A program made the translations under genes and the position numbers. Shown here piece after piece: positions 6,860 to 15,199 of a stretch of DNA of 21,064 nt (positions are counted from its first letter, which is position 1; the number at the start of each line of letters is the position of its first letter). Source of the DNA: Flavobacteriaceae bacterium (GTDB taxonomy: Bacteria; Bacteroidota; Bacteroidia; Flavobacteriales; Flavobacteriaceae); contig CANKLK010000020.1 of the NCBI GenBank assembly GCA_947482805.1, forward strand, positions 1-21,064, read 5' to 3'. The notes beneath the pieces are model-generated. The model searched no databases and had not been told where the DNA came from. It worked only from the letters and a program-made list of their open reading frames with translations.

Positions 6860-7848
6860 GCAAATTGATAATCCGCATAAACTTCCTGAATTTCATCCAA
6901 AGCTTTGAACAAACATTCAGCGTTTTCTAATGTAACCAATTTTAATCGGTGTTCTTTGAAGTTGGAAACACCTTTAAAGTAATTCGTATAATGACGGCGC
7001 ATTTCTACAATTCCAACGCGTTCTCCTTTCCAATCCATAGACCAGGTTAAGTGATTTCGTGCTGCTTCCACTCGGTCTAGCATTGTTGGTTGTGCCAAAT
7101 GTTCCCCAGTTTTGAAGTAATGCTTGATTTCATTAAAAATCCATGGATAACCAATCGCAGCGCGACCAATCATCATGCCGTCTAGACCGAATTTATTCTT
7201 ATATTCCAATGCTTTTTCAGGAGAATCAATATCACCATTACCGAAAATCGGCATGGTAATTCTGGGATTGTTTTTCACTCGGGCAATATGCGTCCAGTCT
7301 GCGCTTCCTTTGTACATTTGAGCACGTGTTCTGGCATGAACTGTTAGAGCTTGCACGCCAATATCCTGTAACCTTTCAGCAACCTCATCAATATTAATGG
7401 AGTTTTCGTCCCAACCTAATCTTGTTTTTACCGTTACCGGAAGATTGGTTCCTTTAATAACCGCTTTGGTCAAACGAACCATCAAATCAACATCTTTCAA
7501 AACACCAGCTCCAGCGCCTTTGCACACTACTTTTTTTACTGGGCAACCAAAATTAATATCTACCAAATCAGGACGAACGGCATCAACAATCCTCGATGAC
7601 ATTTCCATTGCTTCTTCATCACCTCCAAAAATTTGGATTCCAACCGGTCTTTCGTAATCAAAAATATCCAACTTCATTTTGCTTTTTATCGCATCACGAA
7701 TCAGTCCTTCGGAAGAAATAAATTCTGAATACATCAAATCGGCTCCATGTAATTTGCACAACCTGCGAAACGGAGGATCGCTAACGTCTTCCATAGGGGC
7801 AAGTAGTAAAGGAAAATCTGGTAATATGATGTTACCTATTTTGGGCAT
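6856..7848 (-). CDS. dusB: tRNA-dihydrouridine synthase (DusB type)
   Basis: This FMN enzyme reduces specific uridines of tRNA to dihydrouridine. The protein of 330 residues starts at ATG 7848 (MPKIGNIILPDFPLLLAPMEDV). An in-frame TTG at 7866 adds six residues and is rejected because it overlaps the -7 box. Motifs include APMEDVSDPPFR, NFGCPVKKVVCKGAGAG with catalytic Cys102, TVKTRLGWDE, TVHARTRAQMYKG and the FMN phosphate site NGDIDS...GMMIGRAAIG. It converges on the upstream permease gene, with the two stop codons sharing bases. DusB is preferred over DusA/C by the MPKIG start and the IGRAAIGYPWIF segment. Confidence 0.94.
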   Translation of the reverse strand: MPKIGNIILPDFPLLLAPMEDVSDPPFRRLCKLHGADLMYSEFISSEGLIRDAIKSKMKLDIFDYERPVGIQIFGGDEEAMEMSSRIVDAVRPDLVDINFGCPVKKVVCKGAGAGVLKDVDLMVRLTKAVIKGTNLPVTVKTRLGWDENSINIDEVAERLQDIGVQALTVHARTRAQMYKGSADWTHIARVKNNPRITMPIFGNGDIDSPEKALEYKNKFGLDGMMIGRAAIGYPWIFNEIKHYFKTGEHLAQPTMLDRVEAARNHLTWSMDWKGERVGIVEMRRHYTNYFKGVSNFKEHRLKLVTLENAECLFKALDEIQEVYADYQFA

Positions 7849-7863
7849 ACTATTAATTTTGGG

Positions 7864-7871
7864 CAAAAATA
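7864..7871 (-). promoter_or_regulatory. Putative -7 box for dusB
   Basis: TATTTTTG on the minus strand fits TAnnTTTG, 15 bp before the dusB ATG, predicting a leader of only about a dozen nucleotides. No -33 TTG is found at the ideal distance. Confidence 0.4.
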
Positions 7872-7970
7872 CTAAAGATTGTTGAATGAAGATTGTTGAT
7901 TTTAGATTTAAGAATTTAATTCATGAATCAACATTCGTTACTGTTCAATCTTCAATCAAAAACTTTGCCT

Positions 7971-7978
7971 TATATTTG
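7971..7978 (+). promoter_or_regulatory. Putative -7 box for lepA
   Basis: TATATTTG fits TAnnTTTG and lies 48 bp before the lepA ATG at 8027. Its position supports the internal ATG over the longer in-frame reading that begins at 7886. Confidence 0.42.
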
Positions 7979-8026
7979 CTGATTAAATGCGGGCGCATTT
8001 TACCCAAAATTGACAGATTTACGAAG

Positions 8027-9823
8027 ATGAAGAACATTAGAAATTTTTGCATTATTGCGCATATTGACCACGGAAAAAGCACACTTGCAGACCGATTACT
8101 TGGTGCTACACAAACCGTTACAGCTCGTGAAGAAAAAGCGCAGTTGCTTGATAATATGGATTTGGAGCGCGAACGTGGGATTACCATAAAAAGTCACGCC
8201 ATCCAAATGGAATATAAATACAAAGGCGAAGATTATATTCTGAACCTTATTGATACACCGGGACACGTAGATTTCTCGTATGAAGTTTCCCGTTCTATTG
8301 CTGCATGTGAAGGAGCGCTTTTGATTGTTGACGCAGCACAAAGTATTCAAGCACAAACGATTTCTAATTTGTATTTGGCTTTAGAAAACGACTTGGAAAT
8401 CATTCCTGTATTGAATAAAGTGGATTTGCCAAGCGCGAATCCGGAAGAAGTAAGTGACGATATTATTGATTTATTAGGTTGCAAAATGGAAGAAATTATT
8501 CACGCTTCTGGTAAAACCGGTTTTGGTGTGGAGAATATTCTGGCAGCTATAATAGAAAAAATCCCTGCACCAAAAGGAAATAAAGATGAACCTCTTCAAG
8601 CTTTGATTTTCGATTCGCATTACAATCCGTTTCGTGGAATTGAAGTTATTTTCCGTGTGAAAAACGGCGAAATCAGAAAAGGGCAAAAAATCAAATTCAT
8701 GGCAACGGGCAATGAATATTTTGCAGATGAAGTTGGTACTTTGAAGTTAAATCAAGTGCCAAAAGATGTGATTTCTACCGGTGATGTTGGGTATTTAATT
8801 TCAGGAATTAAAGAAGCAAAAGAAGTAAAAGTGGGTGATACCTTAACGGATGCAAAAACACCAACAACGAATATGATTACGGGATTTGAAGATGTAAAAC
8901 CAATGGTTTTCGCCGGAATTTACCCTGTAGATACTGAAGATTACGAGGATTTGCGTGCATCGATGGAAAAATTGCAATTAAACGATGCCAGTTTAGTTTT
9001 TATGCCTGAAAGTTCGGCCGCATTAGGATTTGGGTTCCGTTGCGGATTCCTAGGAATGTTGCATTTGGAAATCATACAGGAACGTTTGGAACGCGAATAC
9101 GATATGACCGTAATTACTACTGTTCCCAACGTTTCTTATTTGGCATATACCAAAAAAGAACCTGAAGTTGGATTTGTTGTAAACAATCCATCCGATTTAC
9201 CCGAACCATCAAGATTAGACAGAGTTGAAGAACCTTTTATAAAAGCCACCATTATTACCAAATCCGATTATGTTGGGAATGTAATGAGTTTGTGTATTGA
9301 AAAACGTGGTGTTATTACGAATCAAACGTATTTAACTACCGAAAGAGTTGAATTGAATTTCGATATGCCCTTGGCAGAAATTGTATTTGATTTTTATGAT
9401 AGATTAAAAACTGTTTCTAAGGGATATGCTTCATTTGATTATTCTCCAATTGGTATGCGAGCGTCAAAATTGGTAAAATTAGATGTTTTATTAAACGCTC
9501 AATCAGTGGATGCCCTTTCGGCATTGATTCATGAAAGTAACGCCTATAACATTGGTAAAAAAATGTGTGAGAAGTTGCGGGAATTAATCCCAAGACAACA
9601 GTTTGATATTCCGATTCAGGCGGCGATTGGTGCCAAAATTATTGCGCGTGAAACCATAAAAGCGTTGCGAAAAGATGTAACTGCTAAATGTTATGGTGGA
9701 GATATTTCGAGAAAGCGTAAACTATTGGAAAAACAGAAAAAAGGGAAGAAACGAATGCGTTTGGTAGGAAATGTAGAAATTCCGCAAGAAGCGTTTATGG
9801 CAGTTTTGAAATTGAATGATTAA
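8027..9823 (+). CDS. lepA: Elongation factor 4 (LepA), ribosome-associated GTPase
   Basis: LepA/EF4 is a translational GTPase related to EF-G that acts on stalled or assembling ribosomes. From ATG 8027 the protein is 598 residues, the canonical LepA length. An open frame extends 47 codons upstream to 7886, but those residues are not LepA-like and span a likely promoter. G-domain motifs are clear: G1 AHIDHGKST, switch I/G2 [11 protein letters not shown]3 DTPGHVDF, G4 NKVDLP. The LepA-specific C-terminal domain is present, with [31 protein letters not shown] near the end. It is a single gene, followed by a terminator hairpin at 9863-9890. Confidence 0.98.
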   Translation: MKNIRNFCIIAHIDHGKSTLADRLLGATQTVTAREEKAQLLDNMDLERERGITIKSHAIQMEYKYKGEDYILNLIDTPGHVDFSYEVSRSIAACEGALLIVDAAQSIQAQTISNLYLALENDLEIIPVLNKVDLPSANPEEVSDDIIDLLGCKMEEIIHASGKTGFGVENILAAIIEKIPAPKGNKDEPLQALIFDSHYNPFRGIEVIFRVKNGEIRKGQKIKFMATGNEYFADEVGTLKLNQVPKDVISTGDVGYLISGIKEAKEVKVGDTLTDAKTPTTNMITGFEDVKPMVFAGIYPVDTEDYEDLRASMEKLQLNDASLVFMPESSAALGFGFRCGFLGMLHLEIIQERLEREYDMTVITTVPNVSYLAYTKKEPEVGFVVNNPSDLPEPSRLDRVEEPFIKATIITKSDYVGNVMSLCIEKRGVITNQTYLTTERVELNFDMPLAEIVFDFYDRLKTVSKGYASFDYSPIGMRASKLVKLDVLLNAQSVDALSALIHESNAYNIGKKMCEKLRELIPRQQFDIPIQAAIGAKIIARETIKALRKDVTAKCYGGDISRKRKLLEKQKKGKKRMRLVGNVEIPQEAFMAVLKLND

Positions 9824-9827
9824 TTTT

Positions 9828-9862
9828 TAGACTGATAGATAATAGACTGATAGATAATAGAC
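9828..9862. repeat. Short tandem repeat after lepA
   Basis: The 15-bp unit TAGACTGATAGATAA occurs twice in perfect tandem (9828-9842, 9843-9857), followed by a partial third copy (TAGAC). It is non-coding and lies between the lepA stop and its terminator. Confidence 0.8.
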
Positions 9863-9899
9863 AAACCCAATGACGAATGTTGTTGGGTTTTATTTTTGC
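9863..9899 (+). terminator. Intrinsic terminator of lepA
   Basis: The stem AAACCCAA (9863-9870) pairs with TTGGGTTT (9883-9890) across a 12-nt loop and is followed by a T-rich run (TATTTTTG). It serves rightward transcription; the pfkB stop codon from the other strand lies in its 3' edge. Confidence 0.65.
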
Positions 9900-10819
9900 A
9901 ACTCTTCAAACAATTTTATTGCGTCTTCTTTTTTGAAAAGTTGTGTACCTTCGTTCATTGTGGCCGCTGTTCCGCAGGAAACGCCCCATTGTATTACTTC
10001 TTTTAGGGTTTTGTTTTGTGATAAAGCCCAAACCATGCCGCCAACCATACTATCTCCAGCGCCTACGGTACTTTTCTTAGTAACTTTTGGCGCTTTCACA
10101 AATTCGATTTGCTCTTTTGAAACCAAAATAGCACCTTGAGTTCCCAAAGAAACAACAACAATTTCAGCAGCACCATTTTCTAATAAAGTTTTGGCTGCTT
10201 TTTCTGCTTCAGATAACTCTAACCTTTCTACTCCAATTAATTTAGCTAATTCTCCAATATTTGGCTTAATCAGATAAACTCCTTTTTCCAACACTTTTCG
10301 TAATGGTTCACCGGAAGTATCCACAATTACTTTTATTCCCATAGCCTTTGCTATTTCGGCAATTGTTTGATAGAAATCTGTTGGCAAACCTTCATTTAAA
10401 CTCCCGCTGAGGACTAAATATTTAGTATTTATTTCTTTTATGGTTTCGATTACTTTTTCTTTTTCATCTTCCAATAATTCATTTCCAGGAAAGCCAAATC
10501 GGTATTGTGCTTTGGTAGTATTTTCGAAAGCTATAAAATTTTCTCGTGTCCAGTTTTGGGTTGGAATAACTTTGTTCTCAATACCATCTTTTAGAATTAT
10601 TTCTTCAAGCATTTTACCTGCTGAACCTCCGGATGTATGAATGCAGAGAGAATTTCCTCCTAATTTTGCTATTGCTTTAGAAACATTAATTCCTCCGCCG
10701 CCGGCATCGTATCTTGGCTTTTCACAACGGATTTTCTGTTCAGCTATTAATCCTTTAAAATGAGTGCTTTTGTCTAATGAAGGATTTAATGTCAGTGTTA
10801 TAATTTGGTGTATTTTCAT
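9890..10819 (-). CDS. pfkB: PfkB-family sugar-phosphate kinase, probably 6-phosphofructokinase II
   Basis: Ribokinase-fold kinase of 309 residues, starting at ATG 10819 (MKIHQIITLTLNPSLDKSTHF). The longer frame from 10870 adds 17 unlikely residues. Family signatures are the N-terminal GGGGINVSKAIAKLGG (about 40-55) and the C-terminal TVGAGDSMVGGMVWAL with catalytic Asp256 in GAGD. KPNIGELAKLIG and VVVSLGTQGA are also present. The overall pattern, including RCEKPRYDAGGGGIN and the GTAATMNEGTQL end, is closer to E. coli PfkB than to FruK, so phosphorylation of fructose-6-phosphate is preferred; 1-phosphofructokinase or tagatose-6-phosphate kinase activity cannot be excluded. It converges with lepA. 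Confidence 0.85.
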   Translation of the reverse strand: MKIHQIITLTLNPSLDKSTHFKGLIAEQKIRCEKPRYDAGGGGINVSKAIAKLGGNSLCIHTSGGSAGKMLEEIILKDGIENKVIPTQNWTRENFIAFENTTKAQYRFGFPGNELLEDEKEKVIETIKEINTKYLVLSGSLNEGLPTDFYQTIAEIAKAMGIKVIVDTSGEPLRKVLEKGVYLIKPNIGELAKLIGVERLELSEAEKAAKTLLENGAAEIVVVSLGTQGAILVSKEQIEFVKAPKVTKKSTVGAGDSMVGGMVWALSQNKTLKEVIQWGVSCGTAATMNEGTQLFKKEDAIKLFEELQK

Positions 10820-10890
10820 GGCAAAATTTATTTGTATAAAGTTGCAAATAATCGGCGAGAATCTTTGCAAACTATGGCTAAAAAACTTTG

Positions 10891-10898
10891 TAACTTTG
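10891..10898 (+). promoter_or_regulatory. Putative -7 box for thiL
   Basis: TAACTTTG fits TAnnTTTG and lies 20 bp before the thiL ATG. The nearest upstream TTG at a plausible distance (10865-10867) has a long 23-bp spacer. Confidence 0.42.
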
Positions 10899-10918
10899 CA
10901 AACTAAAATTTAGCCACC

Positions 10919-11968
10919 ATGTTAGAAGATAAAACGCCGCAAAGAACTTCACTTTCTCAACTAGGAGAATTTGGTTTGATTGACCATTTGACGAAAAATT
11001 TTGATGTAAAGCAACCATCGACTTTAAAAGGAATTGGTGATGATGCAGCTATATTGGATTTTAAAAACAAAAAAGTTGTTGTTTCAACTGATTTATTGAT
11101 TGAAGGTGTGCATTTTGATTTATCCTATATGCCATTACTACACCTTGGTTACAAAGCGGTGGTTGTAAATGTGTCTGATATTTGCGCGATGAATGCAAAA
11201 CCAACACAGATTACGGTTTCTGTTGCAGTTTCCAATCGCTTTCCGCTCGAAGCTTTAGAAGAATTATTTGACGGAATTACTTTGGCTTCTAAATTTTACA
11301 ATGTTGATGTTATCGGCGGCGATACTACTTCGTCACAGAAAGGATTAATTATTTCTATTACTGCAATTGGCGAAGCTAATGAAGAGGAGATTGTTTATAG
11401 AAATGGTGCAAATGATGGTGATTTATTGGTGGTTACTGGCGATTTGGGTTCCGCTTATATGGGATTACAAGTTTTGGAGCGCGAGAAACAAGTGTTTCAG
11501 GTAAATCCAAATAATCAACCCGACTTGGATGCGTATACTTATTTAATAGAACGCCAGTTAAAACCAGAAGCACGTCACGACATCAGAGAAATGTTGAGCA
11601 AATTGGAAGTAAAACCAACAGCGATGATTGATATTTCGGATGGTTTGTCTTCTGAAATAATACACATTTGCAAACAATCGGAAGTTGGCTGTAATTTATA
11701 CGAAGAAAAGATTCCGGTTGATCCACAGTTTATCAATGTTTGTGAGGAATTCAATATCGACTCAACGACTGTGGCTATTAATGGTGGCGAAGATTACGAA
11801 TTGTTGTTTACCATTGCTTTAGATGATTTTGACAAAATAAAAGCCAACCCAAATTTTACCGTAATTGGCCATTTAACACCTAAGAATGAAGGCATTCATT
11901 TGATTACAAGAGCTAATACCAAAATCCCATTAAAGGCCCGAGGTTGGGATGCTTTGAGTGAGGAGTAA
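10919..11968 (+). CDS. thiL: Thiamine-monophosphate kinase
   Basis: ThiL phosphorylates thiamine monophosphate to the active cofactor thiamine diphosphate. The 349-residue protein shows the PurM/ThiL pattern in order: LSQLGEFGLIDHL, GIGDDAAIL (38-46) with the metal-binding Asp pair, STDLLIEGVHFD (57-67), NVSDICAMNAKP (84-95), GGDTTSS, VTGDLGSAYMGL, MIDISDGLSSE and NGGEDYELLF near the C-terminus. All are diagnostic. The ATG at 10919 gives the expected length. It stands alone, followed by the accessory signalling region on the opposite strand. Confidence 0.96.
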   Translation: MLEDKTPQRTSLSQLGEFGLIDHLTKNFDVKQPSTLKGIGDDAAILDFKNKKVVVSTDLLIEGVHFDLSYMPLLHLGYKAVVVNVSDICAMNAKPTQITVSVAVSNRFPLEALEELFDGITLASKFYNVDVIGGDTTSSQKGLIISITAIGEANEEEIVYRNGANDGDLLVVTGDLGSAYMGLQVLEREKQVFQVNPNNQPDLDAYTYLIERQLKPEARHDIREMLSKLEVKPTAMIDISDGLSSEIIHICKQSEVGCNLYEEKIPVDPQFINVCEEFNIDSTTVAINGGEDYELLFTIALDDFDKIKANPNFTVIGHLTPKNEGIHLITRANTKIPLKARGWDALSEE

Positions 11969-11974
11969 TTTTTT

Positions 11975-12012
11975 GAAAAACAAAAAAGCGATACTTTTTA
12001 CAGTATCGCTTT
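11975..12012 (-). terminator. Intrinsic terminator of the leftward response-regulator operon
   Basis: An 11-bp perfect stem (11985-11995 with 12002-12012) has a 6-nt loop. On the minus strand it is followed by TTTTGTTTTTC, so it ends the kinase/regulator transcript. Rightward it has no T-tract, so it is a weak end for thiL. Confidence 0.75.
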
Positions 12013-12136
12013 ACCCCTAAATCATGTAAATAAAGTAGTTTTTGAGTATGTTATTTTAATTATGGTTAACCCTAAAATTATTCAGCTAAGTTACACTATG
12101 CAGATAAAATGGTTGTTACGGTTTCCCGCATAATCG

Positions 12137-12802
12137 TTAAATGACACCTTTTGTTTTGGCTTCGTTAATTAAATCGATGTCGTTTCCGCCTTTTACTTCC
12201 AATATTTCTCTGATATTGAGTTTGCGTTTCTCAATGGCACTAAGGGAAAGCGGAATATATTGTGGCAAATCTTTTGTTTTTACTCCTTTTGACAAGTGAA
12301 ACAATATTTGTTTGTCAAAAGCGTCCAATTCTATATCGTTATATTTAGCCTGACCCACTAATTTAATAACCGTTTGGCTATAATAGCTTTCATTATTAAT
12401 AATTTTATCAAAAGCAAAAATCAATTCATCAAATGTCAAATCGTTTTTAATAATTAACCCATTTGGATTTATATTTTTGATAATGTTATTAATTTTAAGC
12501 AATTCATCATGCATTGTTAATAGAATAACTTTACAACTAGGCATTTCGGATTTCATTAAAACTGCTAGGTCTTCGCCAGAGTAAATTCCTTTTTCAGCAT
12601 ATTCAGGCATACTGATGTCAAAAAAAGCTACGTTAAAAGGTATTTTTGATTCAACAATATTTTCATATCCCGATTTACAGTTGTTAGCTTGTATAACTTC
12701 AAACTCATATCCTTGTTGGCTATACTTTTCTAATGCATTTTTATATGCCTGAATAATAAAAGGATGATCATCTACTATTAATATTTTCATTGATTTTGTC
12801 AT
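12137..12802 (-). CDS. LuxR/NarL-type response regulator, partner of the adjacent TPR kinase
   Basis: The 221-residue protein has an N-terminal receiver domain and a C-terminal helix-turn-helix. In the receiver, the acidic pair is Asp11-Asp12 (ILIVDDHP), the phospho-acceptor Asp62 (FFDISMP), the switch Thr96 (LLTMHD) and Lys119 (LIIKND). The output domain from about residue 160 (DKQILFHLSKGVKTKDLP, then LSLSAIEKRKLNI) is a divergent GerE/LuxR fold, followed by the tail GGNDIDLINEAKTKGVI. The start codon overlaps the kinase TGA by 4 bp (ATGA type), implying translational coupling and a cognate pair; Met5 is an alternative start. Predicted role: transcription activation on phosphorylation by that kinase. 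Targets are unknown. The truncated regulator at 20531 is a paralogue. Confidence 0.92.
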   Translation of the reverse strand: MTKSMKILIVDDHPFIIQAYKNALEKYSQQGYEFEVIQANNCKSGYENIVESKIPFNVAFFDISMPEYAEKGIYSGEDLAVLMKSEMPSCKVILLTMHDELLKINNIIKNINPNGLIIKNDLTFDELIFAFDKIINNESYYSQTVIKLVGQAKYNDIELDAFDKQILFHLSKGVKTKDLPQYIPLSLSAIEKRKLNIREILEVKGGNDIDLINEAKTKGVI

Positions 12803-14850
12803 ACTGGCTCTTCAATTAGTTGTTTGGTTGCTATTGGTATTTTGATTTCAATTCTGGTTCCGTTGCCTTTTTTAGAAGATATATCAATAATTCCTTGGCA
12901 GTCGTTCGTTCTGGATATCATGTTTTGCATTCCAATTCCTTTACTTTTCTTGTTGACATCAAAACCAATTCCGTCGTCTTGTATCTTTAGGAAAACATTT
13001 TCTGAATCTCCACTAATTTCTACTTGTATATTCTTGGCTCCAGCATATTTATTAATGTTTTGCAATCCTTCTTGCAAAATACGGTACATGTTAATTTTGA
13101 TAGCATTACCTACTTTATCCCAATTAATAGAGGTATCAATATTATACGTTACTTCCGCTTCGTGTAAAGATTTTTGTTCTTCTAATAAATTGTGAACTAT
13201 GGAAACAAAGTTATTAATTAAAACTAATTTCTCTCGATTTAGGTCGTGTGAAATTTCACGAATATCCTGTTCAATAGTTTTTAATTCATTTAGTAATTCT
13301 GTTCTTTTTTGAGGTGCATCAGGATCGTTACTCGAATTCAAACTATCTAAATTTAAACGCAACCCAAACATTCTCCCCAAAACCCCGTCATGAAGGTCTT
13401 GCGCCAAGCGTTTCTTTTCTTTATATCTACTTTCATCTATGATGGATTGTTGCGAAATCATGAGATTAAAAATCTCTTCATTTGCTTTTTGTTGAGCTTG
13501 TTTGAATAATAATTCTCGTGTTCGAGCACGTTGTGCTCTTACTATAAATAATAATGATGCTAGAATAATGATGGTTACAAAAACGTAGAGTAGGTTGCGG
13601 TTGCGGTCTTCGAGTGCATCTTTTTCTTGGATTATTTCGTCGGTTTCGAGAGAGATACGATTAAATCTGTCTTTAGAATTTCTTTCCACAATTTGAAGAC
13701 TATCGCTGATTCTAACATAATCTCTTGAATATAGTGATGAATTTTTAATATCTACAACTTGGGCTTGTCTTAATGCTAGAACTATATTTCCAGGAATTTT
13801 AGACTTTTTTGCAACATTTAATGCGTCTTGGGAATATTTTATTGATAACAAATTGTTCCCTGTTTTTTGATAATATTCAGAGATATGTATGTTACTACCT
13901 ACTATTACAGTCGAAACATTCAATTTTTGTCTTATAGCCAATGCATCAAAAAACAATTTAGGAAGCTCTTTATAATTTGAAGATTGTAATCTAGAGTATG
14001 CTAGATTGTCAATTAAAAGAGAATATAGGTCTGGGTCGTCTTTAAGAATTTGTTTATCTTTTAATCCTTCTTCAAAATTAGTGATTGCTTCCTTATATTT
14101 TTTTTGCTTAATGTATAGATATCCTATGTTATTATAGCAAACTGCCTCCTCATGTTGTGCATTTTGCAAATTAAATTTTCTAACTGTTTCAAGTGCTTTT
14201 GTATGAAAAAAAACAGCTTTGTCATACTCTTTAAGTTCATTATAAACTAATCCTAACTGATTTAATGTGCCATATAAATTGTTTTTGTTATCCGAATCCT
14301 TGTAAATTGAATATGCTTTAGTAAGTGACAATTCAGCTCCTAAAAAGTCACTGGCCATACATTGAACAACACCTTTGTTTAAATAAACATTAGCCAAGAC
14401 TTCTTTCTGATTATCTAATTTGAAATATATCTTTTCGGCTTTTGAAAAATAGATGAAAGAACTGTCGAGTGCATTAGTGTTTTTATAGTAAGCTCCCCTA
14501 GTTCTATATGCCTTCCCCAGATTTATACTATCTAATGCAGCAAGTGAATTCTTGAGTAATACTTTTGATGAATTGTTAAATCTATCATTAAGTTCAAAAG
14601 CATAGTACTGAAAAACTATATCAGAAAGTAAATTTCTGCTTTCTTTACTATTTTGGAGATTAGAAGTTAAACTGAAAGCTCTGTTAAGAAAATTTATTCT
14701 TTGCAAGTCAGAATACTTTTCCTGTTTTGACAAGTTAAAATAATATAACCCATTTTCTAAAATAGTTATTTCAGAAGAAGAAGTTGTCTTCTTTTTTGTA
14801 CATCCAAAAATCAAAATAATGAATAATATTATAATATTTTTTACTTTCAA
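12799..14850 (-). CDS. TPR-containing lipoprotein sensor histidine kinase (HisKA_3/HATPase)
   Basis: The 683-residue kinase has a lipoprotein-type signal with Cys17 (IFGCTKK). A non-cytoplasmic sensor part of about residues 40-390 is made of tetratricopeptide-like helical repeats (for example LNQLGLVYNELKEYDKAVFFHTKAL and YNNIGYLYIKQKKYKEAITNFEEGL). A membrane helix follows at about 419-438, then a coiled coil. The dimerisation box RLAQDLHDGVLGRMF has His487. The ATPase domain has LQNINKYAGAKN (about 596-607) and DDGIGFD (625-631). The stretch ISDSLQIVERN...ETDEIIQEK before the membrane helix is shared with the second kinase at 15654. It is coupled to the regulator downstream. TPR domains commonly bind proteins or peptides, so a peptide ligand is plausible but unproven. 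Confidence 0.92.
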   Translation of the reverse strand: MKVKNIIILFIILIFGCTKKKTTSSSEITILENGLYYFNLSKQEKYSDLQRINFLNRAFSLTSNLQNSKESRNLLSDIVFQYYAFELNDRFNNSSKVLLKNSLAALDSINLGKAYRTRGAYYKNTNALDSSFIYFSKAEKIYFKLDNQKEVLANVYLNKGVVQCMASDFLGAELSLTKAYSIYKDSDNKNNLYGTLNQLGLVYNELKEYDKAVFFHTKALETVRKFNLQNAQHEEAVCYNNIGYLYIKQKKYKEAITNFEEGLKDKQILKDDPDLYSLLIDNLAYSRLQSSNYKELPKLFFDALAIRQKLNVSTVIVGSNIHISEYYQKTGNNLLSIKYSQDALNVAKKSKIPGNIVLALRQAQVVDIKNSSLYSRDYVRISDSLQIVERNSKDRFNRISLETDEIIQEKDALEDRNRNLLYVFVTIIILASLLFIVRAQRARTRELLFKQAQQKANEEIFNLMISQQSIIDESRYKEKKRLAQDLHDGVLGRMFGLRLNLDSLNSSNDPDAPQKRTELLNELKTIEQDIREISHDLNREKLVLINNFVSIVHNLLEEQKSLHEAEVTYNIDTSINWDKVGNAIKINMYRILQEGLQNINKYAGAKNIQVEISGDSENVFLKIQDDGIGFDVNKKSKGIGMQNMISRTNDCQGIIDISSKKGNGTRIEIKIPIATKQLIEEPV

Positions 14851-14868
14851 TATTAATTAGTTTTAAAA

Positions 14869-14876
14869 CAAAAGTA
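14869..14876 (-). promoter_or_regulatory. Putative -7 box for the 14850 kinase operon
   Basis: TACTTTTG on the minus strand fits TAnnTTTG, 18 bp before the kinase ATG, predicting a leader of roughly 12-14 nt. No -33 TTG at normal spacing. The related TACTTTTA occurs in both copies of the 59-bp element at 17802 and 20406. Confidence 0.4.
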
Positions 14877-14889
14877 ATAAACTAACTCC

Positions 14890-14921
14890 AAAAAAAAACC
14901 ACTAATACTAATTAGTGGTTT
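14890..14921 (-). terminator. Intrinsic terminator of the repeat-peptide gene
   Basis: A perfect 11-bp stem (14896-14906 with 14911-14921) has a 4-nt loop and a following T-tract on the minus strand. It lies 36 bp past the repeat-peptide stop and separates that gene from the downstream kinase, so the peptide is probably its own transcript. Confidence 0.8.
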
Positions 14922-14956
14922 AATATATCTATTTGAAAGATTTAAAATAGTTTAAT

Positions 14957-15199
14957 TTATGGTTGCGTTTGAGTATTTTTTCCTCCTATTTCATAAACCG
15001 TAAATGGTTTTGTTTGAGTATTTTTTCCTCCAATTTCATAAGCTGTAAATGGTTTTGTTTGAGTATTTTTCCCTCCAATTTCATAAACCGTAAATGGTTT
15101 AGTCTGAGTGTTTTTTCCTCCTATTTCTTGTGGCGTTGTGAAAGACGTCACAACTAGCATTAAAGCTAATAATCCGAATGTTGTTGCTAATTTTTTCAT
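14957..15199 (-). CDS. Exported peptide built of four 15-residue tandem repeats
   Basis: The 80-residue product starts with a signal-like segment (MKKLATTFGLLALMLVVTSF). It then consists wholly of repeats of EIGGKNTQTKPFTVY: copies at residues 25-39, 40-54 (Val to Ala) and 55-69, plus a shortened last copy EIGGKNTQTQP at 70-80. No known domain is recognised. The gene lies between two TPR-lipoprotein histidine kinases, with its own terminator. Differences between repeat copies at DNA level are mainly synonymous, which argues for a functional coding sequence. It could be a precursor of repeated signalling peptides, a cell-surface adhesive or matrix peptide, or a metal- or ligand-binding repeat protein. 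The + strand open frame over the same bases is a shadow of the repeats. Confidence 0.8.
   Translation of the reverse strand: MKKLATTFGLLALMLVVTSFTTPQEIGGKNTQTKPFTVYEIGGKNTQTKPFTAYEIGGKNTQTKPFTVYEIGGKNTQTQP
14960..15127. repeat. 45-bp coding tandem repeats (3.7 copies)
   Basis: These are the DNA repeats that encode the 15-residue peptide repeats. Three full 45-bp units and one partial unit (the 3' end of the gene) differ from each other at about three to five positions each. Confidence 0.9.

Noticed and set aside
7886..8026. 47-codon N-terminal extension of LepA
   Set aside because: The residues do not resemble LepA, the stretch contains a TAnnTTTG box, and the ATG at 8027 gives the exact family length.
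10820..10870. 17-codon extension of the PfkB-type kinase
   Set aside because: The added residues are not family-like, and MKIHQIITLTLNPSLD from the ATG at 10819 is the normal start.
12824..13195. 123-codon open frame on the + strand within the kinase gene
   Set aside because: It is antisense to the conserved ATPase domain of the histidine kinase, with no start context or family features.
14960..15127. CRISPR-like array
   Set aside because: The repeats are contiguous, in frame and without unique spacers; no cas genes are present.
14963..15157. Open frame on the + strand over the repeat-peptide gene, also repetitive
   Set aside because: Its repeats are forced by the 45-bp DNA repeats. It has no signal peptide or promoter, and the silent-site pattern supports the minus-strand frame.
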